Source of the DNA: Bacillus mobilis
GTDB lineage: Bacteria > Bacillota > Bacilli > Bacillales > Bacillaceae_G
Assembly (NCBI RefSeq): GCF_001884045.1
Contig: NZ_MACF01000119.1
Location: 186,001 to 250,000 of the forward strand
Direction: 5' to 3'
DNA length: 64,000 bases
The notes under the pieces are model-generated. The model saw only the letters and a program-made list of their open reading frames with translations, made no database searches and had not been told where the DNA came from. The translations under genes and the position numbers were made by a program. Below are positions 16,848 through 23,834 of this stretch, piece by piece. The number at the start of each line of letters is the position of its first letter. Position 1 is the stretch's first letter.

Positions 16848-18233
16848 TTGAAAAAGTTTAGTTTATTACTAACAGCATTTGTCATAATCTTATCGTTATG
16901 CATCCCTAATTTTACAAGTGCTAAAGCTTTTCCTGATGTCCAATCTAATCATTGGGCAATTAAAGAAATTAACTATTTATCGGATAAAGGTATCATTAAA
17001 GGTACGCCAGAAGGAACTTTTAAACCAAGTGATGATGTAACTCGTGGACAAATGGCCTTAATGCTAGATTTATCATTAAAATTAGAAAAACCATCTAGCT
17101 ATAATCATATTTTTTCCGATGTAACCAAAGGTATCTATTACTATGATTCTGTACATAAGTTAGCACATAATAACATTGTACAACGTGAAACAAACTATTT
17201 CCCTGACCGCTCATTAACTCGTGCAGAAATGGCAGTAGTTCTTGTTAAAACTTTTAATTTAAAGCCTACAGGAGCAGACGTCAATTTCCCTGATGTTCCA
17301 TCTAATCACTGGGGTTACAATTATGTCAAAATTTTAGCTCAAAATAATATCACTACTGGATTTCCTGATGGTACATTTGGTCCAGGTGTAAAAGTAACTC
17401 GTGAGCAATTCGCTGCATTCTTGGCTCGTGTATTAGAACCGAATTTCCGTCCAGCTCTTCCTAAGCCTAAAGGTAATTTAGAGGTTCATTATATTGATGT
17501 CGGACAAGGTGATGCTACTTTTATTAAATCTCCAAGTGGAGAAACTATCCTTATTGACGCTGGTAACAATGGAAAAGGTAAAGTAGTAGCAAATTATTTA
17601 AAAGGATTAGGATTCCAAACTATTGATTATATGATTGCTACGCATCCTGATGCTGATCATGTAGGTGGATTAGATGAAGTCCTATATTCTATGAATGTAA
17701 AAAACGTTTACGCTCCTAAAGTAAGTCATACGACACAAACGTTTAAAGACTTCCTAACTGCAGTAGCAAACAAAGGATTAACAATTAAAGAAGCGAAATC
17801 TGGTGTAACTTTACCAATCAACGGTTTAAACTCACAGTTTTTAGCTCCGGTTAAAGAATACGGTAACGATCTAAATGAGTGGAGTGCTGTATTAAAAGTA
17901 ACACACGGTAGCAAATCCTTCTTATTCACAGGTGATGCTGAATCTAAAAGTGAGAAAGATATGCTTGCAACACATGGTACTAACCTAAAATCAGATGTAT
18001 TAAAACCAGGTCATCACGGAAGTAAGACTTCTTCTTCTCAGCCATTTTTAGATGCAGTGAAGCCAAGTATCGCTGTGATTAGTGCAGGTGCAGGTAACCG
18101 CTATGGCCATCCTACGCAGGAAACTTTAGCAAAGTTAAATGCAATGTCTGTTAAGGTATATAGAACAGATTTAAATGGTACTGTAGTTATTAATAGTGAT
18201 GGTTCAAATATTTCTGTAAGAACGGAGAGATAA
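16848..18233 (+). CDS. SLH-anchored ComEC-like metallo-beta-lactamase-fold hydrolase
   Basis: 461 residues, TTG start after GAGGCGG. Signal peptide about 1-26; three SLH repeats at about 27-200 (FPDVQSNHWAIKEINYL..., FSDVTKGIYYYDSVHKL..., FPDVPSNHWGYNYVKIL...) that bind pyruvylated wall polysaccharide. From about 208 an MBL domain with HYIDVGQGDATFI, the metal motif HPDADH (266-271), FLFTGDAE and LKPGHHGSKTSSS matches the extracellular C-terminal domain of ComEC and free ComEC/Rec2-like hydrolases. The expected place is the cell surface; nuclease or phosphodiesterase activity is an inference. DUF3006 follows three bases after its stop. Confidence 0.9.
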   Translation: MKKFSLLLTAFVIILSLCIPNFTSAKAFPDVQSNHWAIKEINYLSDKGIIKGTPEGTFKPSDDVTRGQMALMLDLSLKLEKPSSYNHIFSDVTKGIYYYDSVHKLAHNNIVQRETNYFPDRSLTRAEMAVVLVKTFNLKPTGADVNFPDVPSNHWGYNYVKILAQNNITTGFPDGTFGPGVKVTREQFAAFLARVLEPNFRPALPKPKGNLEVHYIDVGQGDATFIKSPSGETILIDAGNNGKGKVVANYLKGLGFQTIDYMIATHPDADHVGGLDEVLYSMNVKNVYAPKVSHTTQTFKDFLTAVANKGLTIKEAKSGVTLPINGLNSQFLAPVKEYGNDLNEWSAVLKVTHGSKSFLFTGDAESKSEKDMLATHGTNLKSDVLKPGHHGSKTSSSQPFLDAVKPSIAVISAGAGNRYGHPTQETLAKLNAMSVKVYRTDLNGTVVINSDGSNISVRTER

Positions 18234-18235
18234 TT

Positions 18236-18448
18236 ATGAAAAAAGGTATTATTGACCGTTTTGAAGGTGAACTAGCAGTTATTGAAGTGAATAACGTAAC
18301 AATTGATGTACCTAAATCCAAACTCCCTTCCACTGCAAAAGAAGGTGATGTTCTTATAATCGAGGATGATACGTATACAATTGATAAGGACGAAACGGAT
18401 AAAAGAAGACGTGAAATCCAAGATTTAATGAATAAGCTATTTGAATAG
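18236..18448 (+). CDS. DUF3006 domain protein
   Basis: 70 residues, starting MKKGIIDRFEGELAVIEVNN, the typical beginning of DUF3006, with a central beta-rich SH3-like part (GDVLIIEDDTYTIDKDET) and a basic helical end (KRRREIQDLMNKLFE). DUF3006 genes recur directly after ComEC-like MBL hydrolase genes, as here with a two-base gap, so it probably works with or is regulated with that enzyme. No signal peptide, so it acts inside the cell while its neighbour is exported. Function unknown. Confidence 0.85.
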   Translation: MKKGIIDRFEGELAVIEVNNVTIDVPKSKLPSTAKEGDVLIIEDDTYTIDKDETDKRRREIQDLMNKLFE

Positions 18449-18484
18449 AAAAAAGAGCCATCCTGTTGGAGGGCTCTTTTTTTG
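18449..18484. terminator. bidirectional intrinsic terminator
   Basis: Stem AAAAGAGCC / GGGCTCTTTT with a 12-base loop, between convergent DUF3006 and GH25 genes. Confidence 0.88.
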
Positions 18485-18510
18485 CACACATAGTAGCTAG
18501 TTATTTTTTA

Positions 18511-19317
18511 TTATTTAACTTCATACCACCAACCCTTCCTATCAAGCCAACCTTTCATACCGTTTAATTGCGCATCGCTAGTTGGATCGGAAATAAAATA
18601 CGTTAAGCCATCTGATTGTAAAATGAAGGTCGCAGTCATTTTTAAAGAAGTTAATGCTCCCATAACATCTGGAGTTTCATGAGGTGAAAAGGCTCCAGAT
18701 TGAATGATATTTTGTTTCGAAACTTGTGCTTGTATGTTTTCTTGTTTTGGTACCGATTCAGTAAACCAAGACAGGGGCTTATTTCCTATCAATTGGTTTA
18801 AATCACATTTACCGATACCAGGTACATTACCTGTCTCCGTGTATTGCCAAATATCACAAGGATATGCTGGTTTATTACCACCATACCTAGGAATCCATAA
18901 AAAATCACTTTTTACGTTCGCCATACCGAAAGGCTCATATACATGATGCCCAACATATAAACCAATTTTCTTAGCACCTAGTCGGCGTAACTCATCGATA
19001 AAAGCTTGCGTACCAGCTCTCATATCATCCATTGTTTTCACTTCTACATCAGCCACCCAAACTGTAGCGCTCTTATCACCGCGATTCCAAAAATCTTGCG
19101 CTTCCTTCTTCGCATCAGCAGTTGAAATAAAGCGACAAAATCCATAGTTCCCAAATGGAATATTTCTAGTTTTCATTGCTTGGACATAATTTTTATATAA
19201 AGGATCTACATAATTTGATCCATCTTGTACCCTAGCGATTACGAAATCTAATTGTGGAGCGGCTACATCCCAGTTAATGTTACCGTTCCATTTTGAAATA
19301 TCTACAATGTAACCCAT
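18511..19317 (-). CDS. GH25 lysozyme with amidase-type cell wall-binding tail (chromosomal endolysin-like)
   Basis: 268 residues. The GH25 catalytic domain spans about 1-185, with Asp6 in [10 protein letters not shown] and the catalytic D90-x-E92 in WVADVEVK. It cleaves N-acetylmuramic acid linkages in peptidoglycan. The C-terminal part (about 205-268, [19 protein letters not shown]...GWWYEVK) resembles the wall-binding domain found in B. cereus group amidases and lysins such as PlyL and PlyPH. There is no signal peptide and no holin gene near, so this looks like a domesticated phage lysin. Good ribosome site AAAGGAGGTG. Single-gene unit. Confidence 0.88.
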   Translation of the reverse strand: MGYIVDISKWNGNINWDVAAPQLDFVIARVQDGSNYVDPLYKNYVQAMKTRNIPFGNYGFCRFISTADAKKEAQDFWNRGDKSATVWVADVEVKTMDDMRAGTQAFIDELRRLGAKKIGLYVGHHVYEPFGMANVKSDFLWIPRYGGNKPAYPCDIWQYTETGNVPGIGKCDLNQLIGNKPLSWFTESVPKQENIQAQVSKQNIIQSGAFSPHETPDVMGALTSLKMTATFILQSDGLTYFISDPTSDAQLNGMKGWLDRKGWWYEVK

Positions 19318-19536
19318 TGCTTAACACCTCCTTTATTAGTATTATATTCAGAGCTCGTCTTATTGCTCTTCTGCTCTTAAAAATTCAACAGCATTAGTTA
19401 GAAAAAACCTATACTACAAGTGTCTTCTACAAAGACAGTAACTCATTTCCAATAAAAAAGAAAATCCTAGTTTTACGAACCGCACTATTTGTTCCCAAAA
19501 TTGCATCAGATTAAGTAGTTGCTATATACAAAAGAA

Positions 19537-19567
19537 AAAAGCATCACCTTATTTGGTGATGCTTTTA
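19537..19567 (-). terminator. intrinsic terminator after GNAT gene
   Basis: Stem AAAAGCATCACC / GGTGATGCTTTT with a six-base loop and an A-run that becomes the U-tail on the minus strand. The rest of the 19318-19602 gap shows nothing gene-like. Confidence 0.85.
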
Positions 19568-19602
19568 AAATCCACTTTTCTTCTAGAGCATGAATACGAT
19601 TC

Positions 19603-20019
19603 CTATAACCTCTTCTCTAAAAAGTGTTGACTATGTCCTTTAGGATGATCTTCAACAACACCGTATTCTCGGTAGCCGTGCTTTTTATAAAAGTTTGGTG
19701 CTTGAAAACTAAATGAATCTAATAATATTAATCTACAACCTTTTTCCTTCGCAATGTCTTCGATTTTATGTAACAGTTGACTACCATAACCATCATGACG
19801 AACTGTTTCATCAACCCATAAAAAATCTATATGCAGATGATAAAAATACATCGTTCCTGTTACCCCACCAAATATTTTTCCATCCTCATCTTTCACTACG
19901 AAACTTACTTGCTCCATCGGCTGTTTTGCTTCATCTGTTAAAATAGACATGTTATATTGAATTACTTTATTTTTTATGTATTCTCCTTCAGCACGAGTAC
20001 CATTTTCTATGTGTTTCAT
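19603..20019 (-). CDS. GNAT family N-acetyltransferase
   Basis: 138 residues. The core is GGVTGTMYFYHLHIDFLWVDETVRHDGYGSQLLHKIEDIAKEKGCRLILLDSFSFQAPNFYKKHGYREYGVVEDHPKGHSQHFLEKRL. RHDGYGSQ is the acetyl-CoA loop and the APNFYKKHGY element is motif B. The HSQHFLEK end is shared by a widespread Bacillus GNAT subgroup of unknown substrate. First gene of no clear operon; the membrane protein upstream is 32 bases away on the same strand. Confidence 0.85.
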   Translation of the reverse strand: MKHIENGTRAEGEYIKNKVIQYNMSILTDEAKQPMEQVSFVVKDEDGKIFGGVTGTMYFYHLHIDFLWVDETVRHDGYGSQLLHKIEDIAKEKGCRLILLDSFSFQAPNFYKKHGYREYGVVEDHPKGHSQHFLEKRL

Positions 20020-20051
20020 ATCTTTCTTCCTTTCAACTTAATAAGCTACCT

Positions 20052-20423
20052 TTAATTTTTACTTTTCCTTTTTAAAATACTAATAAACACGAAACCACCA
20101 TAAGTAACAAAGCATGAAAAACCAATTATCCCTGGCACAGAGACATAACCTGTTCTTATATAACTAATAACGGCAAAGCAAGCGATAGACAATAAAATAG
20201 ATGGCCAAAATATAAGAGCTGTTTTTCTTCGTCTCTCTTCCGATGTACTTTTTTTCTCTTCAGAAACACGTGTACCAAAAAGTAATACAATACAAATAAG
20301 GATTGCTGCGAAGTAAATTGTATTTAATGACAAATTATGATTGTAAATCGCAATTCCAACTTCCAAAGCAATAATTGTTAAGATTAATATGATTATTGTT
20401 GAATTTTTTAAGTTTCGTTTCAA
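20052..20423 (-). CDS. uncharacterised four-helix membrane protein
   Basis: 123 residues with four predicted membrane helices (about 10-28, 35-50, 70-90, 98-117) and a charged internal loop TRVSEEKKSTSEERRRK between the second and third. No family recognised. The start overlaps the stop of the beta-lactamase-like gene by four bases (ATGA), so it is translationally coupled to it and may be a membrane partner. Conservation of such small membrane proteins is low. Confidence 0.65.
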   Translation of the reverse strand: MKRNLKNSTIIILILTIIALEVGIAIYNHNLSLNTIYFAAILICIVLLFGTRVSEEKKSTSEERRRKTALIFWPSILLSIACFAVISYIRTGYVSVPGIIGFSCFVTYGGFVFISILKRKSKN

Positions 20424-21196
20424 TCTCTCACCCCTAGCAGGCCATCATTATATTTTTTGTATATGCATTTCAAAGTCGATACAACGGTTTCATCTACTTT
20501 GTTATTATCAAATCGATTAGGCAAATCTTTGCCTCCAATAACATAAAGAAACGGAAATTCATGGAACTTTCCCATTATACCAATATTTATTATTGCTGTG
20601 GGCAATCCACCTGTCATATGAGCTATATGATAATAAGGTATCCCTTCATATTCTCCTTGTTGCCTTACCATTCCATTTATTATTGGTTCCCATAATTTCG
20701 GATCACTTTTATAACATTTAAAAATATGTACTAACAGTGAATGTACTTGATTTAACTCTCCAACATTTTGTTCATCTCTAGGGTTTTCTTGAACATGTAT
20801 CTTGGAAAAATACGTTGAAACATATTTTCTAATAGAATCCCATCCTCCACAGTACATTATAATCGACTTTGCAATATAACTATCATGACACGCTATCATC
20901 ACTTCAACAGCTTTACTAAGTGTTAATGTATCTCTCCCTTGCAAATGTGGATATAATTGTGCGCTATCTTCTTTCGGATTAAATTTAATTTGGTGAAGTA
21001 TATCATTCCAACTAATTTGTTTGTCTTTTATCATGTTTGCTACTGCAAATCCAATTGCCACTTTTGCTGCTGATGCTAAAGGAACATACAGTTCATTATT
21101 ATAGGAGGCAATTATATTATCATATTTTGTTGAGTACACAACCACTCCAAGTTGACCAGATTGTATTTCTTTCATCTTTTCTATGACAGTCTCCAT
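20420..21196 (-). CDS. class A beta-lactamase-like serine hydrolase, cytoplasmic
   Basis: 258 residues. Ser42-Ala-Ala-Lys45 in PLASAAKVAIGF is the SxxK nucleophile motif, CHDS near residue 109 stands at the SDN position, and HMTGG near 205 at the KTG position. These place it in the beta-lactamase2 (PF13354-like) superfamily. There is no signal peptide, so unlike secreted beta-lactamases it would act in the cytoplasm, and antibiotic resistance is doubtful. The KTG Lys is replaced by Met, which argues for another ester or amide substrate. Coupled to a membrane protein gene downstream. Confidence 0.72.
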   Translation of the reverse strand: METVIEKMKEIQSGQLGVVVYSTKYDNIIASYNNELYVPLASAAKVAIGFAVANMIKDKQISWNDILHQIKFNPKEDSAQLYPHLQGRDTLTLSKAVEVMIACHDSYIAKSIIMYCGGWDSIRKYVSTYFSKIHVQENPRDEQNVGELNQVHSLLVHIFKCYKSDPKLWEPIINGMVRQQGEYEGIPYYHIAHMTGGLPTAIINIGIMGKFHEFPFLYVIGGKDLPNRFDNNKVDETVVSTLKCIYKKYNDGLLGVRD

Positions 21197-21292
21197 ATTC
21201 TTACCTCTTTTTATATAGTTTTATCATCTTCTCAAAATTCGATATAGAATATAAAAAACCTTTTTTGTTACATGATATTTATGTATACAATA

Positions 21293-21323
21293 AAAAAGAT
21301 AGCATGAAATTTCTCCATGCTAC
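21293..21323 (-). terminator. intrinsic terminator after PAT-like GNAT gene
   Basis: Stem GATAGCATG / CATGCTACC (one wobble) with an A-run giving a U-tail on the minus strand. Confidence 0.75.
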
Positions 21324-21358
21324 CCTTCTAAAATACATAATTCGCATAACGCAAACAT

Positions 21359-21871
21359 TTACTCTTCCGTAGGCTTTTTAGGACCATTAAGTTCCAATTG
21401 ATAAAAAGCTAAATCTAACCACCTATTAAACTTATAACCAGCCTTTTTAATTGTCCCCATATGAACAAATCCATAAGTTTCATGTAATGTAATACTTTTC
21501 TTATTTTCTGCATCAATTCCAGCTATTAAGGTCATATATTCCCTTTCTTTTGCCATTGCAATCAATGCTTTCATTAAAGCAGATCCTATCCCATTTTTTC
21601 TATATTCCTTATGAACATACATGGAATGCTCAATTGAATATTTATAGGCGGGCCAAGCTCTAAACTGACCGAATGTCGCAAACCCTACTACTTTATTATC
21701 TAATTCGTATACTAAAATTGGATAACCTTCAGCCTTTTTTGTTTCATACCAGTCTATTCTATTTTCAAGGGTTACAGGTTTATACGTATATACGGCAGTT
21801 GTATACAGTATGGCATCATTATAAATATCTAACATGTATGCTACATCTTGTTTCCTTGCTTCCCTTATCAT
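21359..21871 (-). CDS. phosphinothricin acetyltransferase-like GNAT
   Basis: 170 residues. The opening MIREARKQDVAYMLDIYNDAILYTTAVYTYKPVTLENRIDWYE, then VVGFATFGQFRAWPAYKYSIEHSMYVHKEYRKNGIGSALM and GFVHMGTIKKAGYKFNRWLDLAFYQLEL match the PAT/BAR-type subgroup that acetylates phosphinothricin, methionine sulfone or sulfoximine. RKNGIG is the CoA loop. Natural substrate unknown. Stand-alone gene with its own terminator. Confidence 0.87.
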   Translation of the reverse strand: MIREARKQDVAYMLDIYNDAILYTTAVYTYKPVTLENRIDWYETKKAEGYPILVYELDNKVVGFATFGQFRAWPAYKYSIEHSMYVHKEYRKNGIGSALMKALIAMAKEREYMTLIAGIDAENKKSITLHETYGFVHMGTIKKAGYKFNRWLDLAFYQLELNGPKKPTEE

Positions 21872-21914
21872 CGTTTTCTTCCTTTCCTAAAGTTTATCTT
21901 CTTTCCTTTTACTA

Positions 21915-22916
21915 CTACATACGAATACGAGCTTTTCGGAAACCATCAAATATATTTAATGCAGCAGATATAATGTAAATGATAATACCTCCACCTATTA
22001 ACCACGTTTTAAATTCCTCTGGAGAAATAGTAAACACATTTGCCATAAACGTAATAAATCCCTCGTTAAATAAATGCGGATTTACTACAATTACAATGAA
22101 TACTATTGTTCCAGCTATTTGAAGAAAAGCATTCCCAATTGCCAACTTTTTCGTCCATTGTCCCTGTACTAACTTATAAAGAGATATAGCTATTTCAAAA
22201 ACAATTATAATTACAACGATTGGCCAATACTGAAGTAACACATCTTGATTAAAGGTAGGTGTGACAAACTTCAGTCCGTTTTCTGTACCATGATATACAC
22301 CTACAAGATGATTCGCATAAAAATAAAGTGATGCCCATATTGCAGTCCACATTAACCCGCCAAATACTTCGAACTTTGAAATCGACTTTTTCTTTGGGAC
22401 ATACGAAGTATTTTTTAAATCATCAGGCGTCCATTTTTTTAAACTTGTCGTCAACGGTTGGGTACCTTTGTCTTTATCTGTTCTTTCTAAAATTGCAAAT
22501 ACAAGTGTCAACCAGAAAAACACATGGAGGCCTACTTCGATAATTTCCCCAATTCCTTTACCTATCACATTTAAAATAACATTTAATACTGCTTGCTCAC
22601 CATTATATCCTACAAAATTTTCTGCAACCATTGCAATGAGTGCGATAACAGCTGCAATTGGTATGATCATTTTTAATAATGTCGTATATACATCAAAATA
22701 ACGTGGTCCAATTAAATGCATCGGTCTATCCAAATATCCATTAGCCAATGAAACGGGACTTCCCAATTTTTCAAGAACTCTTTTTTCGTCGTTTTCATTA
22801 TAATCATCAGGTAACATATCCTCGATTGTTGACCGTAGTTCAAGAATAATATCTTCACGATTTTTTTCAGGTAATCTCTTCGCTACTTCCTCGACGTAAA
22901 TATCAATCAAATTCAT
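21915..22916 (-). CDS. HAAS domain membrane protein, partner of PadR regulator
   Basis: 333 residues. The N-terminal 70 residues (MNLIDIYVEEVAKRLPEKNREDIILELRSTIEDMLPDDYNENDEKRVLEKLGSPVSLANGYLD) form the helical HAAS signalling module, followed by about seven hydrophobic segments. HAAS proteins are typically encoded next to PadR-like regulators and are thought to sense membrane or ligand signals. The start overlaps the end of the padR gene by 14 bases, so the two are coupled. Strong site AAAGGAGGAGG. Function in detail is unknown. Confidence 0.83.
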   Translation of the reverse strand: MNLIDIYVEEVAKRLPEKNREDIILELRSTIEDMLPDDYNENDEKRVLEKLGSPVSLANGYLDRPMHLIGPRYFDVYTTLLKMIIPIAAVIALIAMVAENFVGYNGEQAVLNVILNVIGKGIGEIIEVGLHVFFWLTLVFAILERTDKDKGTQPLTTSLKKWTPDDLKNTSYVPKKKSISKFEVFGGLMWTAIWASLYFYANHLVGVYHGTENGLKFVTPTFNQDVLLQYWPIVVIIIVFEIAISLYKLVQGQWTKKLAIGNAFLQIAGTIVFIVIVVNPHLFNEGFITFMANVFTISPEEFKTWLIGGGIIIYIISAALNIFDGFRKARIRM

Positions 22917-23250
22917 TCTTGTCCTCCTCCTTTAATAATTTATAAAGTTCTTTCGAATCCTTTATCCATTCCTTCTTCAACTGTAAAAATATCTCTAATC
23001 CGTATTCACTTAAAACATAATACTTACGAGGTCTACTCTCCGTTTTATCCCAACTACTCGTCACTAGCTCCTGCTTTTCTAATCGGCGAAGTAGTGGATA
23101 TAACGTACTTTGATCGATTGTAATCCCTGATTTCTCCAATAATTGGACAAGTGAATACCCATACTGCGGTGTTCTTAACTGGCTTAAAACCGCTAATGTT
23201 AATGTACCTCTTCTTAGTTCGGTAATTAACGAATTTAATAAAGCATCCAT
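22903..23250 (-). CDS. PadR family transcriptional regulator
   Basis: 115 residues. The winged helix is seen as LRRGTLTLAVLSQLRTPQYGYSLVQLLEKSGITIDQSTLYPLLRRLEKQELVTSSWDKTESRPRKYYVLSEYG, the PF03551 pattern, with a C-terminal dimerisation helix. It is the first gene of the padR-HAAS pair. Just upstream are two copies of an imperfect palindrome (23270-23289 and 23298-23317) that are likely its own operator, so autorepression is expected. Start ATG after GAGGTGAG. Confidence 0.9.
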   Translation of the reverse strand: MDALLNSLITELRRGTLTLAVLSQLRTPQYGYSLVQLLEKSGITIDQSTLYPLLRRLEKQELVTSSWDKTESRPRKYYVLSEYGLEIFLQLKKEWIKDSKELYKLLKEEDKNEFD

Positions 23251-23269
23251 TCACTCACCTCATTTTCAT

Positions 23270-23317
23270 TACTATATGTCATACAGTATGTGTTTTATAC
23301 TATGTATCATACAGTAT
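23270..23317. promoter_or_regulatory. tandem operator candidate for the PadR regulator
   Basis: Two 20-bp copies, 18 of 20 bases identical, start at 23270 and 23298 (28-bp period). Each contains CATACAGTAT, and with its upstream TACTAT arm forms an imperfect ATACTnnnnnnnnnnnAGTAT-type palindrome. Position 20 to 67 bases upstream of padR fits autoregulation. Confidence 0.65.
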
Positions 23318-23360
23318 TGTTGTGATAAAAACAATAACTAATTACCAAAAAATAGATAAT

Positions 23361-23393
23361 AAAAAAACACAAACTTCTTATTTGTGCTTTTTT
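23361..23393 (-). terminator. intrinsic terminator after DUF952 gene
   Basis: Stem AAAAAAACACAAA / TTTGTGCTTTTTT with a short loop; symmetric U-tails. Confidence 0.8.
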
Positions 23394-23419
23394 AGCTAAT
23401 TTAAATACTTACAACAATC

Positions 23420-23752
23420 TTAATTTTGTACCTCTTGTAATATAAACTCTCCACTTTCTTTAATAAATGGGGTAACATCTACAATCGCCTCAATATGAAT
23501 TACTCCATATACATGCGGATATTCTAGACCGTTAGAAGCAAGTTCATATTTTATTTCTGCTTTTATTAAGGATGGATCAATTGTCAGTAATAAAACATCT
23601 TCTTCATGACTAAAATGTTTTTCAGCAACTTCTAAAGCTTGTTTTAAAAATGAACAATGAATAAATCCCTCTTCTTTTAGTGACATTTCATTAATTTCTC
23701 CATTTATCTTTGCAATTTCCCAATTTCTTTTTGCTATTACCTTTGTAATCAT
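23420..23752 (-). CDS. DUF952 family protein
   Basis: 110 residues. The family marks are EEGFIHCSFLKQALEVAEKHFSHEEDVLLLTIDPSLIKAEIKYELASNGLEYPHVYGVIHIEAIVDVTPF, including GFIHCS and the YPHVYGxI element of DUF952. These small cytoplasmic proteins are related in fold to ADP-ribosyl-binding/transferring enzymes, but no activity is proven. Encoded just downstream of helD with a terminator between, so probably its own unit. Confidence 0.85.
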   Translation of the reverse strand: MITKVIAKRNWEIAKINGEINEMSLKEEGFIHCSFLKQALEVAEKHFSHEEDVLLLTIDPSLIKAEIKYELASNGLEYPHVYGVIHIEAIVDVTPFIKESGEFILQEVQN

Positions 23753-23780
23753 AGTTAGTTTCTTCCCATGTCTTTATATA

Positions 23781-23830
23781 GAAAAACAAGAGGTTCTTCT
23801 TTTTGTTACTAGAAAATCCTCTTGTTTTTC
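23781..23830 (-). terminator. intrinsic terminator of helD
   Basis: 13-bp stem GAAAAACAAGAGG with its complement around a 24-base loop, five bases after the helD stop. Confidence 0.8.
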
Positions 23831-23834
23831 ATAT

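Noticed and set aside
18511-19317. Prophage remnant around the GH25 lysozyme
   Set aside because: No holin, tail, integrase or attachment repeats in the flanks; neighbours are ordinary chromosomal genes.
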